Origin: JAFTYO01 sp045644765
Lineage (GTDB): Bacteria; Pseudomonadota; Alphaproteobacteria; RF32; CAG-239
Assembly: GCA_045644765.1 (NCBI GenBank)
Contig: JAZRHM010000013.1
Span: forward strand, 86,046 to 150,045
Direction of reading: 5' to 3'
Length of the DNA stretch: 64,000 bases
Part shown: in pieces, positions 8,670 through 17,782 of the stretch
Layout: the number at the start of each line of letters is the position of its first letter
Position numbering within the stretch: the stretch's first letter is position 1
Translations under genes and position numbers: made by a program
The notes under the pieces: generated by a model
The model's database searches: none
Told to the model about the DNA's origin: nothing
The model's input: the letters and a program-made list of their open reading frames with translations, nothing else

Positions 8670-9329
8670 ATGTTTAATTTAAAAATTTCATTATTTTCTC
8701 ATACAAAAGAATTAGAGCAAAAAATTGATATCTTACACGATAAAATCCTTGAGATATCTCTTGTTTTCAAAAAAGCTGTAAATGTGTATTTGAAAGAAAA
8801 AAGAAGCTCGGAATATAGACATTTAAGTAAAGAAATAAAAGATATTGAACACGATGCTGATTCTCTCAGACGAGAAATTGAAAACAGATTATATACTCAC
8901 AATCTCATTCCTGATTTTAGAGGAAATGTTTTGGAACTCGTTGAAAATTTGGATAAAGTGGTAAATGAAATAAATGACGTTGCTCATAAATTTTATATTG
9001 AGCAAACAGATATCCCTCCGATGTATCATGATCAATTTAAGGAACTTACAAAACAAGTAAGTGAATGTGTTGAAAATTTAAGCATCGCATCCCGTTCTTT
9101 TTTCAGAGATTTTTCTGCCGCACGTGATTATGCTAAAAAAGTTTATTGGCTTGAACATGAAAGCGATAAAACAAGTGCTAAATTAAAAGAAGCTATATTT
9201 GCTTCTGATATGGAGCTTGCTCAAAAACTGCAATTAGGCTCAGTCATAAGTGAAGTTGCAGATATTGCCGACTTAGCTGAAAACTGCATTGACCAATTAT
9301 TAATTTATGTAATAAAGAGAGATATTTAA
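8670..9329 (+). CDS. DUF47/PhoU-like phosphate transport accessory protein
   Basis: 219 residues, all helical, with PhoU-like three-helix repeats (DIEHDADSLRREIE about 71-84; WLEHESDKTSAKLKE about 166-180). These E-H-(D/E) clusters are the metal-binding marks of the DUF47 family. Such proteins are found next to Pit carriers and are thought to regulate or assist them. The stop codon overlaps the next gene's ATG (TAATG), so the two are translationally coupled. AGAGGT lies just upstream of the start. Confidence 0.9.
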   Translation: MFNLKISLFSHTKELEQKIDILHDKILEISLVFKKAVNVYLKEKRSSEYRHLSKEIKDIEHDADSLRREIENRLYTHNLIPDFRGNVLELVENLDKVVNEINDVAHKFYIEQTDIPPMYHDQFKELTKQVSECVENLSIASRSFFRDFSAARDYAKKVYWLEHESDKTSAKLKEAIFASDMELAQKLQLGSVISEVADIADLAENCIDQLLIYVIKRDI

Positions 9330-10384
9330 TGGATATTACTTATTTATTTTTCTTAAGCAGCGGCTTGTTTTTAGGTTGGTCTTTGGGTGCAAACGATGCC
9401 TCGAACATTTTTGGAACAGCTGTCGGTTCAAAAATGGTAAAGTTTAGTACTGCCGCCCTTATCTCATCTATTTTTGTTATAATAGGTGCTGTATACGGAG
9501 GACAAGGCGGAACGGAAACTTTAGGAGCTTTGGGTTCTGTAAATGCATTAGGCGGAGCATTTATGGTGGCTCTGTCTGCTGCTATTACCGTATATTGGAT
9601 GGCAAAAATCGGTATGGCCGTATCAACTTCGCAAGCAATTGTCGGAGGCATTATCGGTTGGAATATATATTGTTCAAAACCGACTGATATAAGCGTTCTA
9701 ACAAAAATTTGTTCAACGTGGATTCTTTGTCCTCTCATTACCGGATTTGTTGCCGTTATTTTATATTTGTCCTTAAAAAAAGTTATAAAAAAATCTCATA
9801 TACATCTTTTAAGGCAAGACTACTATATAAGAATCGGTCTTATTATTGCAGGTGCTTTATGCGCATATTCTTTAGGAGCAAACAATATTGCAAATATTAT
9901 TGGCGTTTTTGCAGATTCATCTCCTTTCAAACCTGTCCAAATCGGCAGCTATTTTCAGTTAAGCGGATTACAAATTTTGTTCTTATTAGGTGGCATATCT
10001 ATCAGTACCGGTATTGTAACATATTCTAAAAAAGTTATTTTAACGGTCGGCAACAATTTGATGAAAATGACACCTCTTTTAGCTTTAGTTGTTGTTTTAG
10101 CTCAAGCATTAACATTGTTTTTATTTTCATCTCAAGGTTTACAAAACTTTCTGGAAAGCCATAATTTACCTACATTCCCTTTAGTACCTGTTTCTAGTAC
10201 ACAAGCGGTTATAGGTGCAATTTTGGGTTTAGGCCTATTAAAAGGTGGCAGAGGAATAAATTGGAATATAACTCTTAAACTGATATTAGGTTGGATATCC
10301 ACACCGATTATTACCATGGGAATTTGCTTTATATCTTTGTTTTTCCTACAAAATGTATTTAATATAACTGTATATATTCCATAG
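9329..10384 (+). CDS. pit: Low-affinity inorganic phosphate transporter, PiT family
   Basis: 351 residues with about ten membrane segments. The two inverted PiT signatures are visible: GANDASNIFGTAVGSK near residue 20, and the second half repeat SLGANNIANIIGVF near 185. Near the end, VPVSSTQAVIGAILGLGLLKGG matches the family's second conserved block. The protein imports phosphate with a coupling cation across the inner membrane. It overlaps by one base with the PhoU-like gene, forming a two-gene operon. No terminator follows directly; the promoter of the next small gene starts 14 bases after the stop. Confidence 0.92.
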   Translation: MDITYLFFLSSGLFLGWSLGANDASNIFGTAVGSKMVKFSTAALISSIFVIIGAVYGGQGGTETLGALGSVNALGGAFMVALSAAITVYWMAKIGMAVSTSQAIVGGIIGWNIYCSKPTDISVLTKICSTWILCPLITGFVAVILYLSLKKVIKKSHIHLLRQDYYIRIGLIIAGALCAYSLGANNIANIIGVFADSSPFKPVQIGSYFQLSGLQILFLLGGISISTGIVTYSKKVILTVGNNLMKMTPLLALVVVLAQALTLFLFSSQGLQNFLESHNLPTFPLVPVSSTQAVIGAILGLGLLKGGRGINWNITLKLILGWISTPIITMGICFISLFFLQNVFNITVYIP

Positions 10385-10397
10385 TTTTTTTAAGCTA

Positions 10398-10426
10398 TTG
10401 ACATAAAATATTCTATGTGTTCTAAT
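10398..10426 (+). promoter_or_regulatory. Promoter of the 92-residue orphan gene
   Basis: TTGACA (10398-10403), 17 bases, TCTAAT (10421-10426). Transcription would begin near 10433, which puts an upstream in-frame ATG at 10425 outside the message and favours the ATG at 10473. Confidence 0.65.
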
Positions 10427-10472
10427 GTGCATACAATTTAATAATTATGCACCAAAAAAATTCATTACAATT

Positions 10473-10751
10473 ATGTCTAGTTTTAAAGATGTCCGCCTTG
10501 TAGTAGTCAGACTATTTACCGTGGCGGCCGGAGGACCGGTTAACACCACAGAAAAGATTAACCCTAAGTTTTCAACCGCTATCAAGCAAATTGAAGCCAC
10601 TTATGGTGTCAAACTGCCAAATTGCGAAACTCTTTCCATTGATGAGGTAGTTGATATCTGCTACAGAACCTGCAGAGAGAAAGCTTTGAAAAAAATCAAA
10701 GGCTACATCGAGGAGTATGAATTTGATGTAAACGAATTGTTTCCACAATAA
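10473..10751 (+). CDS. Small protein of unknown function (SD-less orphan)
   Basis: 92 residues starting MSSFKDVRLVVV, no signal peptide and no membrane segment. An amphipathic middle part (INPKFSTAIKQIEATYG) and a Cys pair (CYRTC) are visible. I do not recognise the family. The frame stays open back to 10425, but the promoter places that ATG before the transcript start. There is no Shine-Dalgarno sequence (TTCATTACAATT before the ATG). The gene looks richer in GC than the Pit gene before it, with more C-ending codons. It belongs to the six-member class described in the findings. Confidence 0.7.
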   Translation: MSSFKDVRLVVVRLFTVAAGGPVNTTEKINPKFSTAIKQIEATYGVKLPNCETLSIDEVVDICYRTCREKALKKIKGYIEEYEFDVNELFPQ

Positions 10752-10770
10752 CATACTCTTCTGTTCTTAG

Positions 10771-10806
10771 AAAAAATCGCCGACTTTTAAAGTCCGCGAT
10801 TTTTTT
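10771..10806. terminator. Bidirectional terminator
   Basis: AAAAAATCGC(C/G)GACTTT pairs with AAAGTC(C/G)GCGATTTTTT. It ends the small orphan gene and, on the other strand, mutL, whose stop codon it overlaps. Confidence 0.88.
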
Positions 10807-12649
10807 ATCTTCTGGCAAAAAGTTTTTCAATATCAGATAACTTTAATTCCACGTAGGTTGGTCTTCCATGGTTGCATTGTCCGGAATGCTCTGTTTGTTC
10901 CATATCTCGTAAAAGCCTGTTCATTTCTTCAATATTCAAGTTTCTTCCGGCTCTGACAGACCCATGACATGCAATTGTTGCACATATGTGATGCAATTTA
11001 TCAGTTAAACTAAATTGCGCTCCCCACTCTGCTATTTCTTGCGCCAAATCTGTTATAAGATTTTTCACATTTGCCTCTGAAATGAGTGCGGGAACTTCGC
11101 GAACAATAACCTCAGTAAGTCCAAATTCTTCAAGCACCAATCCTAGCTTAGCTAATTGTTCTTTTTCTGTAATTATATGTTCTTTTTCTGAAGCGCTTAA
11201 TTCGATAATTTCAGGTATCAAAAGTATTTGTGTTGCAATTTTATTTTCTTGCAATAAAGATAACTTAAGCTTTTCCATCACTATACGCTCATGCGCAGCA
11301 TGTTGATCAATTATAATTATACTGTCTTTAGTTTGAGATATAATGTATGTATCATGAAACTGAGCCTTTGCAACACCTAACGGACCTATAACTTCATCTG
11401 ATATATTATTATCCGTAGTTTGAGAGGCGACCGTTTTTACCGACAACATATTATCAAATTCAGGTAAGTCGGCTTGATAAGATCTCTTCTGAGATGAAAC
11501 TCTCGAAAAAACATTACTAAAATTTTTAATTTGTTGTGGGGGTTGTAGCATCCTTACCGGAGACTCTAATGTGCTCACATCTACACTTGAAAAATCTGTA
11601 ACAGTATCGCTAATAAAAGATGATAAATCCAAATTAGAAGCAACAGCTTTATCTCCCAGTGATAAAGCCTGCCTGATAGCACCGACCAACAAACCTCTTA
11701 CATGTGCACTGTCAAAAAATCTGACTTCTGATTTGGTTGGATGAACATTAACATCCACATAAAAAGGATCAACATCAATAAACAACGCACATACAGGATA
11801 TCTGTTGCTTGCCAAAACATCTTGATATGCACCTTTTATAGCTCCCAACAAAAGCTTATCTCTCACAGGTCTTGAATTTACAAATAAATACTGCGACAAA
11901 GAATTAGCCTTATTAAAAGTCGGAAGACTAATATATCCGCTTATGCTTATTTTTTCTCTTGTAGCATTTATCAAAAGAGAATTATTTGCAAATTCTTGTC
12001 CCATAACAGATGACAACCGCTTAAGACGAGCTTCATGTAAATCGCCACTAAGAGCTTCTAATGCGACTTTCTTTTTACCATCAGAATATAAATAAAAAGA
12101 AATGTACGGATTTGCAATTGCTATTCGGTTTAATATATCAATACATTGTGCCGTTTCAGTTGAATCATTTTTTAAAAATTTTAAGCGTACAGGTGTCGTA
12201 TAAAACAGATCTCTTATCTCAATTCTGGTACCTTGAGAAAGAGCCGCCGGCATAATTTCAGATTGTATTCCTCCATTTACTTCTATTTTATAAGCATCGT
12301 CAACATTTTTTTCTTTACTGATAATGCTCATTTTGGCTACTGCGCCAATTGAAGGTAACGCTTCACCTCTAAACCCTAAATGATTAATATTAAATAAATC
12401 ATCGTTTTCAAGTTTTGATGTAGCGTGTCTTTTAATTGCAACAGATAACTCATTCGGCGACATACCTTTTCCATCATCGGCAACAACTATAAGATTTTTT
12501 CCGCCTCCTGCCAGAGTAACCTCAATTCTGGTTGCTTTTGCATCTATAGCATTTTCAACTAACTCTTTTACAACAGAAGCTGGTCTTTCTATAACTTCTC
12601 CTGCTGCAATTTGGTTTATCAGGTTATCCGGCAGAACGCGTATTGTCAT
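10805..12649 (-). CDS. mutL: DNA mismatch repair protein MutL
   Basis: 614 residues. The N-terminal GHKL ATPase shows ELVENAIDA, DDGKGM and GFRGEAL, followed by the transducer domain (VDVNVHPTKSEVRF near 300). The C-terminal dimerisation/endonuclease domain carries DQHAAHERIVME, an exact fit to the DQHA(x)2E(x)4E metal-binding nuclease motif, together with ACHGSVRAG and CNHGRPT. It is therefore predicted to be a nicking MutL that does not need MutH. A linker with little conservation separates the halves (about 340-415). The start lies one base after the pgi stop, so both are likely on one transcript. Confidence 0.96.
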   Translation of the reverse strand: MTIRVLPDNLINQIAAGEVIERPASVVKELVENAIDAKATRIEVTLAGGGKNLIVVADDGKGMSPNELSVAIKRHATSKLENDDLFNINHLGFRGEALPSIGAVAKMSIISKEKNVDDAYKIEVNGGIQSEIMPAALSQGTRIEIRDLFYTTPVRLKFLKNDSTETAQCIDILNRIAIANPYISFYLYSDGKKKVALEALSGDLHEARLKRLSSVMGQEFANNSLLINATREKISISGYISLPTFNKANSLSQYLFVNSRPVRDKLLLGAIKGAYQDVLASNRYPVCALFIDVDPFYVDVNVHPTKSEVRFFDSAHVRGLLVGAIRQALSLGDKAVASNLDLSSFISDTVTDFSSVDVSTLESPVRMLQPPQQIKNFSNVFSRVSSQKRSYQADLPEFDNMLSVKTVASQTTDNNISDEVIGPLGVAKAQFHDTYIISQTKDSIIIIDQHAAHERIVMEKLKLSLLQENKIATQILLIPEIIELSASEKEHIITEKEQLAKLGLVLEEFGLTEVIVREVPALISEANVKNLITDLAQEIAEWGAQFSLTDKLHHICATIACHGSVRAGRNLNIEEMNRLLRDMEQTEHSGQCNHGRPTYVELKLSDIEKLFARR

Positions 12650-12650
12650 T

Positions 12651-14300
12651 TTATTGCTTTCTAAATTTTTTGATTTGTTTAATCAAAGATAAAGTAGAGC
12701 TATCGTGAGAAACACCAAATGCACTTCCTTCTAATTCCGGTAATATATTAAGAGCCATTTGTTTACCGAGCTCAACACCCATCTGATCAAAAGAATTAAC
12801 ATTCCATATAACCCCTTGAACAAAAACTTTCTGTTCATATAAGGCTATGAGCATTCCAAGTGAAAACGGATCAATTGTTTTAAACAACAGTGTGTTAGAA
12901 GGACGATTTCCTTCAAAGCTTTTATACTTTTTCAAAGCTTCAACAACTTCTTTGCTTTTTCCGGCTTTTTCAAGTTCTGTAGCAGCTTCTTCAACTGTTT
13001 TGCCCCACATAAGAGCTTCACCTTGAGCCAAAACATTTGACATTAAAATCTGATGATGATTACCCATCTCATTATGAGAAATTGCAGGGATAATAAAATC
13101 TGTCGGCACCATCTGTGTTCCCTGATGCAAAAGTTGGAAAAAAGAATGCTGAACATTGGTTCCTGCACCTCCAAATACAACAGGACCTGTTGCATAATCT
13201 ACAAAATGATTATTTTTATCAACTGATTTTCCATTACTTTCCATATCAAGTTGTTGTAAATATGCCGGTAAATATTGTAAATATTGGTCATATGCAATAA
13301 CCGCATAGCGATGAACATCAAAAAAGTTGTTATACCAAATACCAAGCATAGCCATAACAACAGGTATATTTTCATGCAATTCTGCCGTTCTGAAATGCTC
13401 ATCCATAGTATAAGCACCTTCAAGCAATTTTTCAAAATTTTCATAACCAACGGCTATCGCAATAATAAGCCCGATTGCTGACCACAAAGAATAGCGTCCG
13501 CCGACAAAATCCCAAAATTCGAACATATTTTCTGTATTGATACCAAACTTTTCAACTTCAGCCTTGTTCGTAGAAAGAGCAACAAAGTGCTTATCGACAG
13601 CGTCTTTACCTAAAGCATTTACAAGCCATTGACGACAAGTTTTTGCATTGGTTAATGTTTCGATTGTAGTAAACGTTTTTGAAGCAACAATAAACAATGT
13701 CGTTTCAGGATCAATCTTATTTAAAACTTCTGCGCAAGCTGTTCCGTCAATATTTGAAATAAAATAGCAATTAATGTCTTTTGCCCAATATTTACGTAGA
13801 GCTTCACAAACCATTACCGGACCTAAATCTGAACCACCTATACCGATATTTACAATATTAGTAAGTTTCTTACCTGTAGCTCCCTTAAACTCACCCGAAC
13901 GAACAGCTTCAGAAAAACTTTTAATCTTTTGCAAAACATCATTAATCTTTGGCATAACGTTTTCATTATCACTAAAGATAGCTCTTTTAGATCTGTTACG
14001 GAGAGCAATATGTAAAACTGAACGATTTTCTGTATTGTTGATTTTTACACCATCAAACATATCTTTAATTTTTTCTTCTAACTTACACTCTTTTGCCAAA
14101 GCAATCAGATTATCCATAACTTTGTCATCAAAACGATTTTTAGAATAATCAAGATACATATCTTTGAGTTTTAAAGTATATTTTTTAGCTCTTTTATCAT
14201 CAGCTAAAAACAAATCTCTCATATGTATATTTTTAATTCTTTTATATTCTTTTTGAAGTCTTTTCCAAGCTTTGGGTTTATTACTTTTGAGTCCAAACAT
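12651..14300 (-). CDS. pgi: Glucose-6-phosphate isomerase
   Basis: 549 residues, the usual length of the long Pgi form. Motifs: GIGGSDLGP (phosphosugar site), catalytic Glu region GRYSLWSAIGL, SNGK(S) near 370, and the closing signature SFDQMGVELGKQMA. It interconverts glucose-6-phosphate and fructose-6-phosphate in glycolysis and gluconeogenesis. Located 17 bases behind the second M16 gene and one base before mutL, it appears to be read from the lspA operon. AGGAGTAAAAG lies shortly upstream of the ATG. Confidence 0.96.
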   Translation of the reverse strand: MFGLKSNKPKAWKRLQKEYKRIKNIHMRDLFLADDKRAKKYTLKLKDMYLDYSKNRFDDKVMDNLIALAKECKLEEKIKDMFDGVKINNTENRSVLHIALRNRSKRAIFSDNENVMPKINDVLQKIKSFSEAVRSGEFKGATGKKLTNIVNIGIGGSDLGPVMVCEALRKYWAKDINCYFISNIDGTACAEVLNKIDPETTLFIVASKTFTTIETLTNAKTCRQWLVNALGKDAVDKHFVALSTNKAEVEKFGINTENMFEFWDFVGGRYSLWSAIGLIIAIAVGYENFEKLLEGAYTMDEHFRTAELHENIPVVMAMLGIWYNNFFDVHRYAVIAYDQYLQYLPAYLQQLDMESNGKSVDKNNHFVDYATGPVVFGGAGTNVQHSFFQLLHQGTQMVPTDFIIPAISHNEMGNHHQILMSNVLAQGEALMWGKTVEEAATELEKAGKSKEVVEALKKYKSFEGNRPSNTLLFKTIDPFSLGMLIALYEQKVFVQGVIWNVNSFDQMGVELGKQMALNILPELEGSAFGVSHDSSTLSLIKQIKKFRKQ

Positions 14301-14317
14301 ATTAACTTTTACTCCTT

Positions 14318-15718
14318 TTACTTAATTGTTCCTATTACCACTTCTTTAGGTTGTTTATTATAATATTGCGCAGCTGCTTTATTTACTTCTGCCAATGTAA
14401 CGTTTTCTACATAATTGTTCCTTTTTTGTAAAAAATCCAGCCCTAATTTATACTTTTGCATCTGTGTAAGCATTTTTGAAAGCTCTAAAGTTGATTTAAA
14501 ACGCAAATTGTATGATGCTAAAAGATATTTTTTAGCATTTAATAACTCTTTCTTTGTCACACCTTTAGATGCAAATTTTTTCATTTGTTTTTTCAAAATT
14601 TTTTTCACTTTTTCATAATTTTCCGGCACACAAGAAAAACCTCCAATTATAAGAGGTGCCAATTCTTCAGCATCTAAATATGTATAGATGCCATATGTTA
14701 ATCCTTCTTTTTCTCTTGAAGCCACAGAAATCCTTGATGTAAGGCCTGATCCACCAAATATGTGATTTGCTATATATAACGGATAAAAATTTGAATCTGT
14801 GCGTTTCACACCTTCCAACGCAAACGAACTTATGACTTGCGCCGTGTCTCTTTGTATTATAACCGGTTCTGAAGAATAATCTATGTCCGGCTTGTTTAAT
14901 TGTACTCTACCATTTGTTTGTTCAAGAGAACCGAACACTTCATCAATATAATCTATAAGTTCATCTTTTGAAATATTTCCGGCAACACTAATAATTAGAT
15001 TATCTTTTACAAATGAACCGGTTATAAAGTTTTTAATATCAGATACTTCTAAGCTTGCCACATCTTCTGCCATCTCATCTATTGTTCTGGAATACGGATG
15101 ATTTTTAAAAAGTTCTTTTGTAAATTGTAAGCTAAGTTCCGTTTTCGGATTTTCCTTTTGTGTTTTTACTAACACTTCAAACTGTTTTTGCAGAGTTTTT
15201 AAAAAACTTTCATCTAAACGAGGTTCGTATAAAACTTTTTTTAATATATCAAATGCCAGTTTTTTATTATTTGATGTTGATATATTTGTTTCATTGGAAT
15301 GTATATTAATTGTCGGAGATGTCATAAACCCGTTGAAATAATCATTATCCGTACCAAATCCGATATATATTCCGTTTATATCCAACAAATCGTGATAAGC
15401 TTTATAATCATAATCTTTAGTACCTCCATCAAGCATTTGTGCCGTTATTAAAGATACACCTTTTTTATCTTCATCATCGTAAGCCGTACCCGCTCTGTTA
15501 AAAGAAAAGCTTACGCTTATAAGATCAACGCTACGATCTTCAAGCAACCAAACCTTTATTCCTGCAGGTGTAATAAACTCTGTCGGTTTATTATTAAATG
15601 TTCTGCCTTTTAACTCTGACTCTTCAGCAATTTTATCAAAATCTATAAAGCTGTTTTTGTAAAAACAAAAACCCACAATGGAAATTGTAACAAATATATA
15701 AGCAAAAAACTTATTCAT
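14318..15718 (-). CDS. M16-family peptidase-like protein lacking the zinc motif (partner subunit)
   Basis: 466 residues from the chosen start. An N-terminal membrane or export segment (FFAYIFVTISIVGFCFY) is followed by two M16 half-domains. The place where HxxEH should be reads LITAQMLDGGT, so zinc ligands are absent and this is probably the non-catalytic half of a two-subunit protease. The preserved second-half signature GLTYGIYTYLD is typical of the substrate-binding subunit. The start is taken at 15718, where ATGAATAA overlaps the upstream gene's stop by 8 bases and GGGG lies 9 bases before it; an upstream ATG at 15757 is less likely. It presumably pairs with the HLLEH-bearing product of the gene just before it. 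Confidence 0.85.
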   Translation of the reverse strand: MNKFFAYIFVTISIVGFCFYKNSFIDFDKIAEESELKGRTFNNKPTEFITPAGIKVWLLEDRSVDLISVSFSFNRAGTAYDDEDKKGVSLITAQMLDGGTKDYDYKAYHDLLDINGIYIGFGTDNDYFNGFMTSPTINIHSNETNISTSNNKKLAFDILKKVLYEPRLDESFLKTLQKQFEVLVKTQKENPKTELSLQFTKELFKNHPYSRTIDEMAEDVASLEVSDIKNFITGSFVKDNLIISVAGNISKDELIDYIDEVFGSLEQTNGRVQLNKPDIDYSSEPVIIQRDTAQVISSFALEGVKRTDSNFYPLYIANHIFGGSGLTSRISVASREKEGLTYGIYTYLDAEELAPLIIGGFSCVPENYEKVKKILKKQMKKFASKGVTKKELLNAKKYLLASYNLRFKSTLELSKMLTQMQKYKLGLDFLQKRNNYVENVTLAEVNKAAAQYYNKQPKEVVIGTIK

Positions 15719-17030
15719 CAGATTTATCCCCATTTTCTTCAGGTAATAGAAAAGCACTGATATTTGTGGACGATGTTAACATATCAGAAACGGCTTTTTT
15801 CACATCTTCCAAACCAACACCTTTTACATACTCTGCATAAGCCTCTATTTTATTGATGGGAAAACCAAGTGTATAAAACCTTCCCATAACTGAAGCAGCA
15901 CTTTCCGGATCATCTTGCATATAAACAAGAGATGATAATATTTTTTTCTTTTCTTCTTCCAGTTGTTTCTCTCCAAAGGAACTAAGAGCTTCCAGCAATG
16001 CTTTGTTGACTATTTCTTCGACATTGGAAACTTCATCAGACACAACAGAAATTGCGAACGTTCCCTGCCCTCTGTTAAACGCATCACAAGAAGAAGATGC
16101 TGATATCATTTTTCCTGTTAAAACATAATTTCTTTTCAAATAACTATTATCGGTTTCTCCGAAATAATTTGAAAATAACATAAGAGGTAAAATATGATTA
16201 AAATCTTTATTAGTTTTATTAATGATATATTTTTTTATATATCTCGCTTGTTTAATATCTCCAAGTTTTTGCTCTAACTTAAAAGAAGCATTTTTTACGA
16301 CATCAAAACTGACTGTTTCAGGCTTATTTTTTTTATTAGGAATGGATTGGAAATATTTATTTACAAGTTTTTTGGCCGTTACAACATCTATATCACCTGA
16401 TAAAATTAAAACAGCATTATCCGGAGAATAATACGTATCATAAAAAGAAATAACATCTTCTTTTGTAATAGATAAAATTTCATCTTCCAAACCTGTAACA
16501 GGTCTTGCATACGGATTATTTTGCCACAATGTCTTATTTAATATTTCACCAAAACCTGCAAACGGATTATTGGAAACGCGTTGTTTTCTTTCTTGAAAAA
16601 CAATTTTTCTTTCTGTTTCAAAAGCTTCATCATCTATCTGCAAATGTTGCATCCTGTCAGCTTCTAAAGCCAGAGCCACTTCTAAACGAGATATATCCAA
16701 AAATTCATGATACACAGTAAAATCATGAGATGTGAAAGCATTACTGTCCCCACCATGGGCTTCTATTATATCATTAAAAGAAGAACCTTTAACTTTTTTA
16801 GTTCCTCTAAACATTAAATGTTCCAAAAGATGAGCCAATCCGCCTTTTCCTAGAGGTTCATCAACGCTTCCGACTTTATACCAAAGCATCAATTTTACAA
16901 CAGGAGCTTTATGGTTTGGAATAACTACGACCTTTAATCCATTATCCAAAGTAAAATCTTGTGCACCAAAAATCCTAGCATCTGCAGTGCTTATAAAAAA
17001 ACACAAAATAAAGACTAAGACTTTTAACAT
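15711..17030 (-). CDS. M16-family zinc metalloprotease, catalytic subunit
   Basis: 439 residues from the ATG at 17030, which has AAGGA seven bases upstream; longer frames reaching 17108 would put extra residues before the signal peptide (MLKVLVFILCFFISTADA). The zinc motif HLLEH is at 67-71, with the third ligand expected about 75 residues on. A second, degenerate half completes the M16B layout. Predicted to act in the periplasm together with the motif-less subunit encoded next. The pair lspA - DUF3035 - M16 - M16 is a conserved gene neighbourhood in alphaproteobacteria as I recall it, suggesting a shared role in envelope protein turnover. Confidence 0.9.
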   Translation of the reverse strand: MLKVLVFILCFFISTADARIFGAQDFTLDNGLKVVVIPNHKAPVVKLMLWYKVGSVDEPLGKGGLAHLLEHLMFRGTKKVKGSSFNDIIEAHGGDSNAFTSHDFTVYHEFLDISRLEVALALEADRMQHLQIDDEAFETERKIVFQERKQRVSNNPFAGFGEILNKTLWQNNPYARPVTGLEDEILSITKEDVISFYDTYYSPDNAVLILSGDIDVVTAKKLVNKYFQSIPNKKNKPETVSFDVVKNASFKLEQKLGDIKQARYIKKYIINKTNKDFNHILPLMLFSNYFGETDNSYLKRNYVLTGKMISASSSCDAFNRGQGTFAISVVSDEVSNVEEIVNKALLEALSSFGEKQLEEEKKKILSSLVYMQDDPESAASVMGRFYTLGFPINKIEAYAEYVKGVGLEDVKKAVSDMLTSSTNISAFLLPEENGDKSDE

Positions 17031-17040
17031 AATAAATTCC

Positions 17041-17205
17041 TTATTCGGGAAGCAAATCGAAATCAGGTGGTAAATCGAGAGCTTTTCTGGTTTCCACCTT
17101 TGTTTCATCAGGCGTATTTTTAGCCAGACCTAAATCTTTTTTTGTTAGGCCACAACCACTTAAAGCAAAACAAACAAAAAGTACCAATGCTAAAATTTTT
17201 CTCAT
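17041..17205 (-). CDS. Minimal DUF3035/BamF-like outer-membrane lipoprotein
   Basis: A 54-residue gene easily missed because of its size. It starts MRKILALVLFVCFALSGCG: a lipoprotein signal with lipobox LSGC. The rest ends in TPDETKVETRKALDLPPDF, which matches the short DUF3035 core (PDE-x-VVTRAPL-x-LPPDF) found in the Caulobacter BamF lipoprotein, a subunit of the outer-membrane protein assembly machine. It overlaps lspA by ATGA and ends 10 bases before the M16 start, exactly where DUF3035 genes sit in related genomes. The assignment to BamF is inference from motif and neighbourhood. The mature part, about 36 residues, is short for the family. Confidence 0.75.
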   Translation of the reverse strand: MRKILALVLFVCFALSGCGLTKKDLGLAKNTPDETKVETRKALDLPPDFDLLPE

Positions 17206-17681
17206 TTCAAACCTTCCTTTTTACCGGATTTTATATTTAACAAACTATGTAAAACTATTATAAAAGCACCTATACATATAAAACTATCAGCGACATTAAA
17301 TGCCGGCCAATGTATATTTTCATAGTGAAAATCTAAGAAATCATAGACCGCACCAAAATAAATTCTATCTATAACATTACCAAGCGCTCCGCCAATAATC
17401 ATACCAAGAGCAACTTTAATCATGTTATCATTTTCCTTTCTTAGCCATAAAAGTAAAAATATAATAACACCTATAGCAAACAAGCTTAATATTATTATTC
17501 CGGTCAAACCACCATTGTTAAACATAGAAAAGCTGACACCGGTGTTCCAAGCCTCTACCAAATTAAAAAAGCTGCAAAAATCAACCGGAGATATCGCATT
17601 ATCAAAATAATGACGAACGAAGTACTTACTCAGCTGATCAGCCAGTGTAACAATTAATGCAATACTTAAACCTAAAAACAC
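17202..17681 (-). CDS. lspA: Lipoprotein signal peptidase (signal peptidase II)
   Basis: 159 residues with four membrane segments. The catalytic aspartates sit in NVIDRIYFGAVYDF and AFNVADSFICIG, the two LspA signatures; DQLSK near the start is also conserved. It removes the signal peptide of diacylglyceryl-modified prolipoproteins, such as the tiny lipoprotein encoded directly after it (ATGA overlap). I take the GTG at 17681, six bases behind GGAG; a TTG four codons upstream has no good ribosome site. Confidence 0.94.
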   Translation of the reverse strand: MFLGLSIALIVTLADQLSKYFVRHYFDNAISPVDFCSFFNLVEAWNTGVSFSMFNNGGLTGIIILSLFAIGVIIFLLLWLRKENDNMIKVALGMIIGGALGNVIDRIYFGAVYDFLDFHYENIHWPAFNVADSFICIGAFIIVLHSLLNIKSGKKEGLK

Positions 17682-17782
17682 ATCATACTCCAAAATAAAC
17701 CCATACTAGCCGACATTATAAAAAATTTATTCTGTAATAAAAGCATCTTTTATGAAATATACCAAAAAAAATTATAAATGAT

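Noticed and set aside
10425..10472. Longer N-terminus for the small orphan gene
   Set aside because: The ATG at 10425 falls inside the -10 box of the promoter, so it would not be in the transcript.
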